This document shows, in pieces, positions 24,862-34,049 of a stretch of DNA of 42,873 nucleotides. This DNA is from an uncultured Bacteroidales bacterium. Its GTDB lineage: Bacteria > Bacteroidota > Bacteroidia > Bacteroidales > P3. Each line of letters opens with the position of its first letter. Position 1 is the stretch's first letter. The translations under genes were made by a program, and so were the position numbers. The notes under the pieces are model-generated. The model saw nothing but the letters and a program-made list of their open reading frames with translations, was not told the origin of the DNA and did not search any database. The stretch spans positions 1 through 42,873 of the forward strand of contig ONJY01000018.1 in NCBI GenBank assembly GCA_900318275.1, read 5' to 3'.

Positions 24862-27456
24862 CTATCCAATCAGTTCTTTGGCAACGCTGAGGGCCTTGTC
24901 GAGACCGTCGGGGTTCTTGCCGCCGGCGGTGGCGAAGTGGGGCTGACCGCCGCCGCCGCCCTGTATCTCCTTGCCGAGGGTGCGCACCATCTGGCCTGCG
25001 TTGAGGCCGGCGTCCACGCGGTTCTGGCCGAGCACTATGAGCAAGGCGGGCTTGCCGTCTTTGACGCTGCCGAGCACTACGGCCATATCGGGGCACTCGT
25101 TGCGGAGCACCATAACGGCGTCTTTCAGCGTGTTGACATCGGCGTCCATACGTTCGATGATGACCGGTGAAGCCTTCAGGCGCGAGGCAAGGCCTTGTGC
25201 TACGCTCTGGGCTTTCTCTTTCTGCAGCTGCTCCACCGAGGCTTTCAGCGCGGCGTTGTCTTCCTGCAGCTTGGCGATGGATGCCGTGAGGTCCTTGGTG
25301 CCCTTGAACATCTCCGCCAGCGCGGCCAGCTGATCCTGCTGTGCGTCGGCATAGTCGGTGGCGGCCTTGGCGGTGATGGCCTCGATGCGGCGCATGCCGG
25401 CGGCGATGGCGCCTTCGCTCACTATGCGGAACGAGCCTATCATGCCGGTGTTCTGCACGTGGGTGCCACCGCAGAACTCGGTGCTGGGGCCGTATTTCAC
25501 CACACGCACCTTGTCGCCGTATTTCTCGCCGAAGAGGGCCATTGCGCCGAGCTTCTGGGCTTCGGCTATAGGCATGGCGCGGTGCTCCTCGAGAGGCAGG
25601 CAGGCACGTATCATCTCATTGACGCGGCGCTCGACGTCGCGTATCTGCTCGGGGCTCATCTTCTCGTAGTGGCTGAAGTCGAAGCGCAGACGCTGCGGGT
25701 CGACACTCGAGCCTTTCTGCTCCACATGCTCGCCCAGCACCTGGCGCAGGGCGTAGTGCATCAGGTGGGTGGCCGAGTGGTTGCAGGCTGTGGCCTGACG
25801 CTTGTCGGCATCCACGGAGGCGTGGAATGTCGCCGTCAGGTCTTCGGGCAACTCATCGACGATGTGGACGATGAGGCCGTTCTCCTTCTTGGTATTGTTA
25901 ACTCTTAACTCATAACTCTTAACTCTCAACTCACCCGTGTCGCCTGCCTGACCGCCGCTCTCGCCGTAGAAAGGTGTGCGGTCGAACACCAGCTGGTAGA
26001 ACTCCTTGTCCTTGGCTTTCACATGGCGGTAGCGGGCTATGCGCACGTCGGCCTCAAGGGTGTCGTAGCCGACGAACTCCTCTTCCACACCCGGCAACAG
26101 TTCCTGCCAGTCGTCGCTCTCCACCTTGGCGGCGCCGCGCGAGCGTTCCTTCTGCTCGGCGAGGCCTTTGTTGAAGCCCTCCATGTCGACGCTGAGGCCT
26201 TTCTCCGAGGCTATGAGCTGTGTGAGGTCTATGGGGAAGCCGTAGGTGTCGAACAGCTCGAACGCGAAGGCACCGTCGACCACCTTGCTGGAGCACTTGG
26301 CGGCGTACTCCTCGAAGCGCTTGATGCCGCCTGCGAGGGTGCGCAGGAAGGCCTGCTCCTCCTCCAGTATGATGCGCTGTATCAGGTCCTGCTGCTTCTG
26401 CAGCTCGGGGAACTGGTGGCCCATCTGGCCCACGAGGGTGGGCACGAGGCTGTTGATGAACGGCTCGGTGAAGCCGAGGAAGGTGTAGCCGTAGCGCACG
26501 GCACGGCGCAGGATGCGGCGTATGACGTAGCCGGCCTTGACGTTGGAGGGTAGCTGTCCGTCGGCGATGCTGAAGCTCACAGCCCTCAGGTGGTCGGCGC
26601 AGACGCGCAGCGCCACATCGGTCTCCTCGTTCTCGCCGTAGCGCTTGCCGGCCTTGGCGGCGAGCTCCTGGATGAGCGGCTGGAAGACGTCGGTGTCGTA
26701 GTTTGAGCGTTTGCCCTGCATCACCATGCAGAGGCGCTCGAAGCCCATGCCTGTGTCTATATGCTTGGCCTTCAGCGGCTCCAGGCTGCCGTCGGCCTTG
26801 CGGTTATACTGCATGAACACCAGGTTCCATATCTCTATCACCTGCGGGTTGTCCTTGTTCACCAAGTCTTTGCCCGGCACCTTGGCCTTCTCCTCGTCGG
26901 GACGTATGTCCACGTGTATCTCCGAGCAGGGACCGCAGGGACCTTGGTCGCCCATCTCCCAGAAGTTGTCCTTCTTGGAACCGCGCAGTATGCGGTCTTC
27001 GCTGATGTGCTCCTTCCAGAAGTCGTAGGCCTCGGTGTCCATACTGAGGCCCTCCTTCTCGTCGCCGCCGAAGACGGTGACATAGAGCCAGTCTTTGTTT
27101 ATCTTCATCACCTCGGTGAGGAACTCCCAGCCGTAGGCGATGGCCTCTTTCTTGAAGTAATCTCCGAACGACCAGTTCCCCAGCATCTCGAACATCGTGT
27201 GGTGATAGGTGTCGTGACCCACCTCTTCGAGGTCGTTGTGCTTGCCGCTCACGCGGAGGCACTTCTGGCTGTCGGTGGCGCGCGGCCACTGGCGCTGCTG
27301 GTTGCCCAGGAAGATGTCCTTGAACTGGTTCATGCCGGCGTTGGTGAACATCAACGTCGGGTCGTTCTTGATGACCATCGGTGCACTCGGCACCACATGA
27401 TGGCCTTTGCTCTCAAAGTAGTCTAAGAATGCTTTGCGTATTTCGTTGCTTGTCAT
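24862..27456 (-). CDS. alaS: Alanyl-tRNA synthetase
   Basis: The 864-residue protein is complete and charges tRNA-Ala. The class II catalytic domain opens with MTSNEIRKAFLDYFESKGHHVVPSAPMV. The editing domain carries the metal ligands HSATH and CGGTH, and the C-Ala region ends GGGGGQPHFATAGGKNPDGLDKAL. Residues about 508-521 (ELRVKSYELRVN) are encoded by five 7-bp repeats (25897-25931) of the family otherwise found between genes; they lie in the loop just before the editing domain, so activity should be preserved. It follows the GroES-like gene by 75 bp of heptad repeats. Confidence 0.96.
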   Translation of the reverse strand: MTSNEIRKAFLDYFESKGHHVVPSAPMVIKNDPTLMFTNAGMNQFKDIFLGNQQRQWPRATDSQKCLRVSGKHNDLEEVGHDTYHHTMFEMLGNWSFGDYFKKEAIAYGWEFLTEVMKINKDWLYVTVFGGDEKEGLSMDTEAYDFWKEHISEDRILRGSKKDNFWEMGDQGPCGPCSEIHVDIRPDEEKAKVPGKDLVNKDNPQVIEIWNLVFMQYNRKADGSLEPLKAKHIDTGMGFERLCMVMQGKRSNYDTDVFQPLIQELAAKAGKRYGENEETDVALRVCADHLRAVSFSIADGQLPSNVKAGYVIRRILRRAVRYGYTFLGFTEPFINSLVPTLVGQMGHQFPELQKQQDLIQRIILEEEQAFLRTLAGGIKRFEEYAAKCSSKVVDGAFAFELFDTYGFPIDLTQLIASEKGLSVDMEGFNKGLAEQKERSRGAAKVESDDWQELLPGVEEEFVGYDTLEADVRIARYRHVKAKDKEFYQLVFDRTPFYGESGGQAGDTGELRVKSYELRVNNTKKENGLIVHIVDELPEDLTATFHASVDADKRQATACNHSATHLMHYALRQVLGEHVEQKGSSVDPQRLRFDFSHYEKMSPEQIRDVERRVNEMIRACLPLEEHRAMPIAEAQKLGAMALFGEKYGDKVRVVKYGPSTEFCGGTHVQNTGMIGSFRIVSEGAIAAGMRRIEAITAKAATDYADAQQDQLAALAEMFKGTKDLTASIAKLQEDNAALKASVEQLQKEKAQSVAQGLASRLKASPVIIERMDADVNTLKDAVMVLRNECPDMAVVLGSVKDGKPALLIVLGQNRVDAGLNAGQMVRTLGKEIQGGGGGQPHFATAGGKNPDGLDKALSVAKELIG
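25897..25931. repeat. 7-bp tandem repeat inside alaS (5 units)
   Basis: The heptads gttaact, cttaact, cataact, cttaact, ctcaact run without a break inside the alaS reading frame. They match the intergenic arrays at 27496-27533 and 33712-33760. Five heptads (35 nt) are not a multiple of three, so flanking bases were also gained or lost to keep the frame. Confidence 0.85.
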
Positions 27457-27463
27457 AGTCTTA

Positions 27464-27533
27464 TTTAACTCTTAATTCTTATTTTCTTAACCCTTAACTC
27501 TCAACTCTTAACTCTTAACTCTTAACTCAACTC
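27464..27533. repeat. 7-bp tandem repeat between the GroES-like gene and alaS
   Basis: Degenerate heptads (taactcttaattctta, then cttaacccttaactc) grade into regular copies (ctcttaa/actctta) up to the GroES-like stop codon at 27532-27534. They occupy almost the whole 75-bp gap, so the alaS leader is made of this repeat. Confidence 0.75.
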
Positions 27534-27891
27534 AGAACTCCTCTCTCTCCACCATCAGTATGCCGTTCTGTGGCACGATGAAGTATTTCTTGCCGTCGTA
27601 TTTCAACTCCACGGCGTTCTTGAGCATGAAGATGGCCATATCGCCCGGGCGCACCTGCAGGGGCAGGTACTTGGGCTCGCCGTCGCCGGGCTTCCAGCTC
27701 TCGTCGCTGTCCGACGAGGGCAGGGGATAGCCGGGACCGCATTTCACGATGTAGCCCGTCTGTATCTCCTCCTTCTCCTGGTAGCCGGCGGGCAGCAACA
27801 GGCCGCCTTTGGTCTTGTGTGTGGCCACAGCGGGCTCCACCAGCACGCGGTCGCCAATCACTATCAGTTTGTCTATATTTGCGTTATCCAT
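27532..27891 (-). CDS. GroES-like co-chaperonin family protein
   Basis: This 119-residue protein has the GroES chaperonin-10 fold. It starts LIVIGDRVLVEPAVATHKTKGGLLLPA and ends KYFIVPQNGILMVEREEF, with the mobile-loop region at about residues 22-35. It is longer than classical GroES (about 95 residues): GPGYPLPSSDSDESWKPGDGEPKYLPLQ is inserted before RPGDMAIF. No groEL gene is next to it, so it is probably the second, Bacteroidota-type GroES-like protein and not the main co-chaperonin. It heads the unit with alaS, and its stop codon lies at the edge of the heptad repeat. Confidence 0.8.
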   Translation of the reverse strand: MDNANIDKLIVIGDRVLVEPAVATHKTKGGLLLPAGYQEKEEIQTGYIVKCGPGYPLPSSDSDESWKPGDGEPKYLPLQVRPGDMAIFMLKNAVELKYDGKKYFIVPQNGILMVEREEF

Positions 27892-27915
27892 TTTTTGACT
27901 CTACTCTCAAAAATG

Positions 27916-27923
27916 CAAAGTTA
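27916..27923 (-). promoter_or_regulatory. Likely -7 element for the GroES-like gene/alaS unit
   Basis: The minus strand reads TAACTTTG (TAnnTTTG) about 25 nt before the GroES-like start. No TTTG lies at the expected -33 spacing. Confidence 0.45.
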
Positions 27924-28014
27924 CACAAAAAAAATCAATAATGCACACATGCGCGAATATTTTTTCTCTTTTTCCGATTTTCTGCCTCTAATTCTCCATC
28001 CCTTAACCCCACCT

Positions 28015-28080
28015 AAACGGCTACTAAACGGCTACTAAACGGCTACTAAACGGCTACTAGACGGCTACTAGACGGCCACA
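28015..28080. repeat. 11-bp tandem repeat AAACGGCTACT (6 units)
   Basis: Four perfect units of AAACGGCTACT (28015-28058) are followed by AGACGGCTACT and AGACGGCCACA. The unit differs from that at 15044 only at the AAA/AGA and ACT/ACA positions. Confidence 0.9.
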
Positions 28081-28086
28081 ACACCC

Positions 28087-28121
28087 CATAACTCCTAACT
28101 CCCAATTTCAAACTCCTAACT
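28087..28121. repeat. 7-bp tandem repeat (5 units)
   Basis: The heptads cataact, cctaact, cccaatt, tcaaact and cctaact sit directly between two stretches of 11-bp repeat. Confidence 0.65.
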
Positions 28122-28122
28122 C

Positions 28123-28238
28123 CTACGACTTCCCTACGGAGTCCCTATGGCATTTCTTCAGTAGTATTTCAGTGTTTCACTGAAGAACTACTGAAAAAGT
28201 ATCGTTGATGTACTGAAGAACTGTCATACCGGCTCCGT
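28123..28238. repeat. Degenerate 11-bp phased stretch
   Basis: CTACGA, CTACGG, CTATGG, CTTCAG, TTTCAG, CACTGA and TACTGA start at 28123, 28134, 28145, 28156, 28167, 28178 and 28189; a second TACTGA follows at 28211 (22 bp on) and CTCCGT at 28233. The 11-bp phase is kept while the core drifts from CTACGG to TACTGA. Confidence 0.6.
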
Positions 28239-28276
28239 ACCGGAAAGGTGGAAAATGGCTTTTTTTTCAACTTTTT

Positions 28277-28307
28277 TTTGGCGGATGAGAAAAAATGTGT
28301 ATCTTTG
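28277..28307 (+). promoter_or_regulatory. Promoter of lpdA and downstream genes
   Basis: A -33 TTTG (28277-28280) and a -7 TATCTTTG (28300-28307) are 19 bp apart, a full Bacteroidota consensus, 42 nt before the lpdA ATG. Confidence 0.8.
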
Positions 28308-28349
28308 CATTTTGTAGATATTCATATAAAAATATAGAACGCACACATT

Positions 28350-29729
<1,380 letters not shown>

Positions 29730-29740
29730 AAATAACGATT

Positions 29741-30712
29741 ATGGCAATATTCCCATCCAAACGTGTCAAGGTCACTGAGGGCCTGTATATCAGGCGCAGC
29801 AACCACTTCTACTACACAGACTTCGGCGTGCGCGACGGTGCCGAGCGCCATTACAGCGGGCGCCGCTACATAAACACCGGTGTGCCGGGCACAGGCTTCA
29901 TGGAACGCGAGAGCGAAAGCCACAGCTACCACAAATTCGTGCGTGAAATTGTGGCCAGGCAGAAACCCAGATACTGGCGTCTCCTGCTGGGCAAGGAACC
30001 CAGCTACGAGAAAGAACTCAAGCGTGCCAAAGCGGCGTTGGCTGCGGCCGACGACCCGCTGAAGCGGCAGATACTTGACAGCTACGTCAACGCCCTGTCG
30101 GTGGGAGCCGCCGAAGAGCGCCTGGAGCGCACCGTGCGCGGCATCAAGGACAAGATAGGGCACAAGAGCAACAAGTTCCTGGTGAGCGTGATGAGCCACT
30201 ACAAGAACAAGATAAGCCAGCTGGGTCACGACATGCGCTCGGTGGAGCTCCACGTGGAGGACACCTGCACCGAAGAACAGTACGAGGCCTACAAGCAGAT
30301 GGTGGAGGCTTTCAGCAAGGTGGCCGACTGCCGACGCGTGTGGCACGCCAACGAGAACACCCGCGAGGTCTACCAGCAGGTGTTCTTCGACTTGGGCATC
30401 TTCGACTTCATCCGCTCCGACAACTACCTGCCCATGCTGCGCGACTCCAACGGAGTGAACTACTACCTGCTGCCCACGGCGATGATTGTGGCGCGCGACA
30501 CCGTCGACTTCGACATCGTGCCGCTCAAGCGACTCACCATCGTCTGCCAGGAACTGGCCATACAGGAGACCGTCGAGGTCATCAGCAGCCGTCTAGGCGA
30601 CGCCGCAAGCATGGTGCGTATCCCCGAGATGAACCAGACGTGGTACTTCAACCACGTGAGACCCATCATGCACTTCGTGGGCGCCTACGAGGCTCTGCAG
30701 GCGACACTTTAG
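29741..30712 (+). CDS. Uncharacterised protein with a DUF4236-like N-terminus
   Basis: The ATG at 29741 gives 323 residues; the longer frame is only lpdA in another frame. The first 55 residues (KVTEGLYIRRSNHFYYTDFG, then YINTGVPGTGFMERE) recall DUF4236, whose members end in a V-G-L/V-P-G-T-G-like motif. Residues about 75-200 are charged and helical (KELKRAKAALAAADDPLKR, YEAYKQMVEAFSKV). The last third is mixed alpha/beta with VYQQVFFDLGIFDFIRSDNYLPMLRDS. No signal peptide or membrane helix is present. It sits between lpdA (11 bp) and an M23 peptidase gene (27 bp). No function can be assigned. Confidence 0.7.
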   Translation: MAIFPSKRVKVTEGLYIRRSNHFYYTDFGVRDGAERHYSGRRYINTGVPGTGFMERESESHSYHKFVREIVARQKPRYWRLLLGKEPSYEKELKRAKAALAAADDPLKRQILDSYVNALSVGAAEERLERTVRGIKDKIGHKSNKFLVSVMSHYKNKISQLGHDMRSVELHVEDTCTEEQYEAYKQMVEAFSKVADCRRVWHANENTREVYQQVFFDLGIFDFIRSDNYLPMLRDSNGVNYYLLPTAMIVARDTVDFDIVPLKRLTIVCQELAIQETVEVISSRLGDAASMVRIPEMNQTWYFNHVRPIMHFVGAYEALQATL

Positions 30713-30739
30713 CGGAAAGAGGATAGTGTTAAGCAAAAG

Positions 30740-31726
30740 GTGAAAAAGATACAGAAGCATACCTACCGGTTCAACCCGCACACGCTGCGCTACGAGAAGG
30801 TGCTGGTGACGTTGCGCGACCGCGTGAAGCGCATCAGCTTCAGCGTCCTCTTCGGCGTGGTGCTCGGCGTGGTGGTCGTCGTGGTGACGCTCCAGTTCAT
30901 GGAGGCTCCCCGCGAGAGGGCTCTGCGACGCGAGGTGGCGCAGTACAAGCGTCAGCTGCGCGTGCTGGGCGACCGGGTGGAGCGTGCCGAAGCGGTGCTC
31001 ACCGACCTTGAGGAACGCGACGACGTGCTCTACCGCACCATCTTCGAGAGCGAGCCCGTGAGCGAAGCTACACGACGCAGCGGCATAGGCGGCGTTGAGC
31101 GCTACGCAGAGTTCGACAAGATGGAGAACGGCGCCCTGCTGAAGCAGACCACCATGAAAGTCGACGACCTGACGAAGCGCCTCTATGTGGAGTCGAAGTC
31201 GCTGGACGAGGTGTACGAGATGGCGCGCACCAAGAACGAACGCCTGGCCTCGATGCCCGCCATCATGCCGGTGGCCAAGAACCAATGCAAGGTGGTGAGC
31301 GGCTTCGGTATGCGTTTTCACCCGATACTGAGATACCGCCGTCTGCACTCGGGCATCGACCTCACCGCACGCCCCGGCACCCCCATCTACGCCACCGGCG
31401 ACGGCGTAGTGCGCGTGGCCGGCCGCAACCCGCAAGGTATGGCCGGATACGGCGTGGTGACTCTCATAGACCACGGCTTCGGCATCCAGACCCTCTACGC
31501 CCACATGCAGAACACCAAGGTGAGGGTGGGGCAGAAGGTGAAACGCGGCGAGCAGATAGGCACCGTCGGCAGCTCAGGTATGAGCAGCGGCTCACATCTG
31601 CACTACGAGGTCATCATCAACGGCAAGAAGGTGGACCCCGTCTACTACTTCGGCGGCGACCTCACCCCGCAGGAATATGAGGATGTGCTCGAACTGGCGC
31701 GTCAGGAGAACCAGAGCATGAGCTAA
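30740..31726 (+). CDS. M23 family metallopeptidase (LytM domain), membrane-anchored
   Basis: The 328-residue protein starts at a GTG. One membrane helix (about residues 30-53, VLFGVVLGVVVVVVTLQF) is followed by a coiled coil (REVAQYKRQLRVLGDRVERAEAVL). The C-terminal M23 domain carries the zinc ligands in HPILRYRRLHSGIDLTA (HxxxD pattern) and SGSHLHYEV (HxH). Such enzymes cut peptidoglycan cross-bridges or act as structural regulators of cell-wall hydrolases in the periplasm. All ligands are present, so it may be active. ispH follows after 42 bp. Confidence 0.92.
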   Translation: MKKIQKHTYRFNPHTLRYEKVLVTLRDRVKRISFSVLFGVVLGVVVVVVTLQFMEAPRERALRREVAQYKRQLRVLGDRVERAEAVLTDLEERDDVLYRTIFESEPVSEATRRSGIGGVERYAEFDKMENGALLKQTTMKVDDLTKRLYVESKSLDEVYEMARTKNERLASMPAIMPVAKNQCKVVSGFGMRFHPILRYRRLHSGIDLTARPGTPIYATGDGVVRVAGRNPQGMAGYGVVTLIDHGFGIQTLYAHMQNTKVRVGQKVKRGEQIGTVGSSGMSSGSHLHYEVIINGKKVDPVYYFGGDLTPQEYEDVLELARQENQSMS

Positions 31727-31768
31727 ATGGTCTATGGCTGGCAAGTTGATATTTAGATAAGTTGAAAG

Positions 31769-32638
31769 GTGGATATCAGGATTGACGATAATGCAGGCTA
31801 TTGTTTCGGTGTGGTGAAAGCCATCGGCGCCGCCGAGGAGGAACTGCGCCGCGATGGAAGCCTCTACTGTCTGGGCGACATCGTGCACAACAGCGCCGAG
31901 GTGGAGCGTCTGTCGCAGAAGGGCCTGCGGGTCATCAACCACGACACCATGCGTCAGCTCGGTGGCAAGAAGGTGCTGATACGCGCCCACGGCGAACCAC
32001 CCTCGACCTATCGCACCGCCGACGAACTGGGCATACACCTCGTGGATGCCACATGCCCCATTGTGCTCGCCCTCCAGAGCCGCATCAAACGGGGCTATGA
32101 GGAAATGAAGCAATGTGGCGGACAGGTGGTCATCTTCGGCCGTCCCGGTCACGCCGAGGTCATAGGCCTCAACGGGCAGACCGACGGCACTGCCATCATC
32201 GTCAGCAACCCCGACGAGATAGACGCCATCGACTTCAGCCGCCCCATACGCCTCTATTCGCAGACCACCAAGAGCCGCGAGGACTATATGCGCCTGACGG
32301 CCAACATACGGCAGCACCTGCCCGAGGGGGCCGACTTCACGGCCTACGACACAATCTGCAACAGCGTGGCCGGCCGCACCAAAGCCCTCGCAGCCTTCGC
32401 CCGCGAGGTCGACGTGCTGCTCTTCGTGGCTGGCGCCAACAGCAGCAATGGTCACTACCTCTATGAGTACTGTCGCAGCGTACAGCCTCGCACATACCTT
32501 GTAGGCAGCGCCGCAGAGGTGCAGCACGAGTGGCTCGAAGGGGCAGAAAGCATAGGTATCAGCGGCGCCACATCGACACCGAGGTGGCTGATGGAAGAAG
32601 TGGCCGAACAGTTGAGAAACAGGAGACAAGAACAATGA
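31769..32638 (+). CDS. ispH: 4-hydroxy-3-methylbut-2-enyl diphosphate reductase
   Basis: The last enzyme of the MEP isoprenoid pathway makes IPP and DMAPP from HMBPP using a [4Fe-4S] cluster. The three cluster cysteines are visible: Cys12 in NAGYCFGVV, one near residue 95 in VDATCPIV, and one near residue 197 in DTICNSVAGRT. The substrate histidines lie in LGDIVHNSAEV, IRAHGEPPS and GRPGHAEVIGL. At 289 residues it is a normal single-domain IspH. It starts at GTG, and its stop overlaps the recF start (ATGA). Confidence 0.95.
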   Translation: MDIRIDDNAGYCFGVVKAIGAAEEELRRDGSLYCLGDIVHNSAEVERLSQKGLRVINHDTMRQLGGKKVLIRAHGEPPSTYRTADELGIHLVDATCPIVLALQSRIKRGYEEMKQCGGQVVIFGRPGHAEVIGLNGQTDGTAIIVSNPDEIDAIDFSRPIRLYSQTTKSREDYMRLTANIRQHLPEGADFTAYDTICNSVAGRTKALAAFAREVDVLLFVAGANSSNGHYLYEYCRSVQPRTYLVGSAAEVQHEWLEGAESIGISGATSTPRWLMEEVAEQLRNRRQEQ

Positions 32639-33729
32639 CGCTGGACAGGCTGATACTGACGAATTTCAAGAACTACACCGAGGCCGACATAACACTCTGT
32701 GGCAATGTCAACTGCTTCGTCGGCAACAACGGGGCAGGGAAGACCAACCTCCTCGATGCCGTCTACTACCTCTCGTTCTGCAAGAGTTACTTCAACCCTG
32801 TAGACGTACAGAACATAAGGATGGGCGAGGACTTCTTCGCCATCCACGGCCATTACGGCGACGACGTGGCCAGCTGCCTGCTGCGTCGCGGCAAGGGCAA
32901 GGAGATGCGCTGGAACAAGAAGCCCTACAAGACCCTGGCCGAACATATCGGCAAGCTGCCGCTCGTCATGGTGTCGCCTGCCGACCAGCAGATTATCACC
33001 GGCGGCAGCGACATGCGCCGCCGTTTCATCGACGGCATACTCTCCCAGACCGACAACAAATACCTGCTGCACCTGCTGCAGTACAACAAAGCGCTGGAGA
33101 TGCGCAACAAGCTGCTGAAGCAGATGTGGGACGACCGTCTGTGGGACGAAAGCATGGTGGCCGTCTACGATGCGCAGCTCTCCACCCACGGCGAGTGCCT
33201 CTACAACGCCCGCCGACACTTCATCGCCGACTTCCGACCGCTCTTCGACGAGTACTACCACTGGATTGCCGGTGACGGCGAACAGGCTGTCATCGACTAC
33301 TCCACCGACACACGCCCACTCGACGTTCAGCTCGCCGACGCCCGTCAGGCAGACAAGTATGCGCAGTACACCACCGTCGGTCCGCACAAGGACGACCTCA
33401 TGCTGATGCTCGACAACGAGATGAGCGTCAAGCGCTTCGGCTCGCAAGGACAGCAGAAAAGCTTCGCTCTGGCCCTCAAACTCGCCCAGTTCCAGTACAT
33501 GGTCAACCGCAACGGCCAGAAACCCATACTGCTCCTCGACGACATCTTCGACAAGCTCGACATGCTGCGTGTCAAGCAGTTGATAGCCCTTGTGGGCAGC
33601 GACCGCTTCGGTCAGGTGCTCCTCACCGACACCCAGCCCGGCCGTGTGCAGGCCATCTTCGACGAACTGCCCTCGCTGGAACACAAACTCTTCGACGTCC
33701 ACCCCGGCACCGTAACTCGTAACTCATAA
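32635..33729 (+). CDS. recF: DNA replication/repair protein RecF
   Basis: RecF is an SMC-like ATPase that loads RecA at gaps with RecO and RecR. The 364-residue protein has Walker A GNNGAGKT (residues 30-37), the ABC-like signature region FGSQGQQKSFALALKLAQ and Walker B PILLLDDIFDKLD. The ATG at 32635 overlaps the ispH stop. The last five residues (VTRNS) and the stop codon are read from a 7-bp tandem repeat, so the natural C-terminus has been replaced or lengthened. A DUF721 gene follows, the usual neighbour in this phylum. Confidence 0.94.
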   Translation: MTLDRLILTNFKNYTEADITLCGNVNCFVGNNGAGKTNLLDAVYYLSFCKSYFNPVDVQNIRMGEDFFAIHGHYGDDVASCLLRRGKGKEMRWNKKPYKTLAEHIGKLPLVMVSPADQQIITGGSDMRRRFIDGILSQTDNKYLLHLLQYNKALEMRNKLLKQMWDDRLWDESMVAVYDAQLSTHGECLYNARRHFIADFRPLFDEYYHWIAGDGEQAVIDYSTDTRPLDVQLADARQADKYAQYTTVGPHKDDLMLMLDNEMSVKRFGSQGQQKSFALALKLAQFQYMVNRNGQKPILLLDDIFDKLDMLRVKQLIALVGSDRFGQVLLTDTQPGRVQAIFDELPSLEHKLFDVHPGTVTRNS

Positions 33730-33760
33730 CTCATAACTCATAACTCATAACTCATAACTC
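33712..33760. repeat. 7-bp tandem repeat at the recF 3' end (7 units)
   Basis: Two gtaactc units and five ataactc units form a perfect-phase array. It supplies the recF stop codon (33727-33729) and ends 4 bp before the next ATG, so it also replaces any ribosome-binding site of the DUF721 gene. Confidence 0.9.
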
Positions 33761-33764
33761 TCCC

Positions 33765-34049
33765 ATGCAGCCCGACCGCCCTCTCGACTACTACATCAAC
33801 CGCCTGTTCAGCCAGCTGGACAAAGCCGAGTTCGCCACCGAGATGGAGGTACAGCGCACCTATCGGCAGCTTGCAGGCGACCTCATCTACAAACTCACAC
33901 CCACGGTCTCTTTCCGCAACGGCACCCTCAGGCTCCGCTTCGCAGCGGCAGCGCTCCGACACGAGATGATGCTCCGCCGCGAAAGCCTGCGCCTCAAACT
34001 CAACAACGAACTCCACGGCGAAGTGGTCAAGAAGATAGTGATAGTATGA
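33765..34049 (+). CDS. DUF721 family protein (DciA-like)
   Basis: The 94-residue protein has the DUF721 core: FATEMEVQRTYRQLAGDLIYKLTPTVSFRNGTLRLRFAAAALRHEMMLRRESL. Such proteins are related to DciA, a loader of the replicative helicase in bacteria lacking DnaC, which fits its place after recF. The start follows the heptad array directly. Its stop overlaps the start of the ABC transporter gene (ATGA). Confidence 0.85.
   Translation: MQPDRPLDYYINRLFSQLDKAEFATEMEVQRTYRQLAGDLIYKLTPTVSFRNGTLRLRFAAAALRHEMMLRRESLRLKLNNELHGEVVKKIVIV

Larger units (their letters stand above)
27892..28349. other. Divergent intergenic region with promoters and three repeat arrays
   Basis: No gene is visible. From left to right it holds a minus-strand -7 element (27916-27923), an 11-bp array (28015-28080), a heptad array (28087-28121), a degenerate 11-bp phased stretch (28123-28216) and the lpdA promoter (28277-28307). 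Confidence 0.7.

Noticed and set aside
27892-28349. Replication origin at the gene-orientation switch
   Set aside because: Genes diverge here, but no DnaA-box cluster is visible and the region is explained by promoters and repeats.
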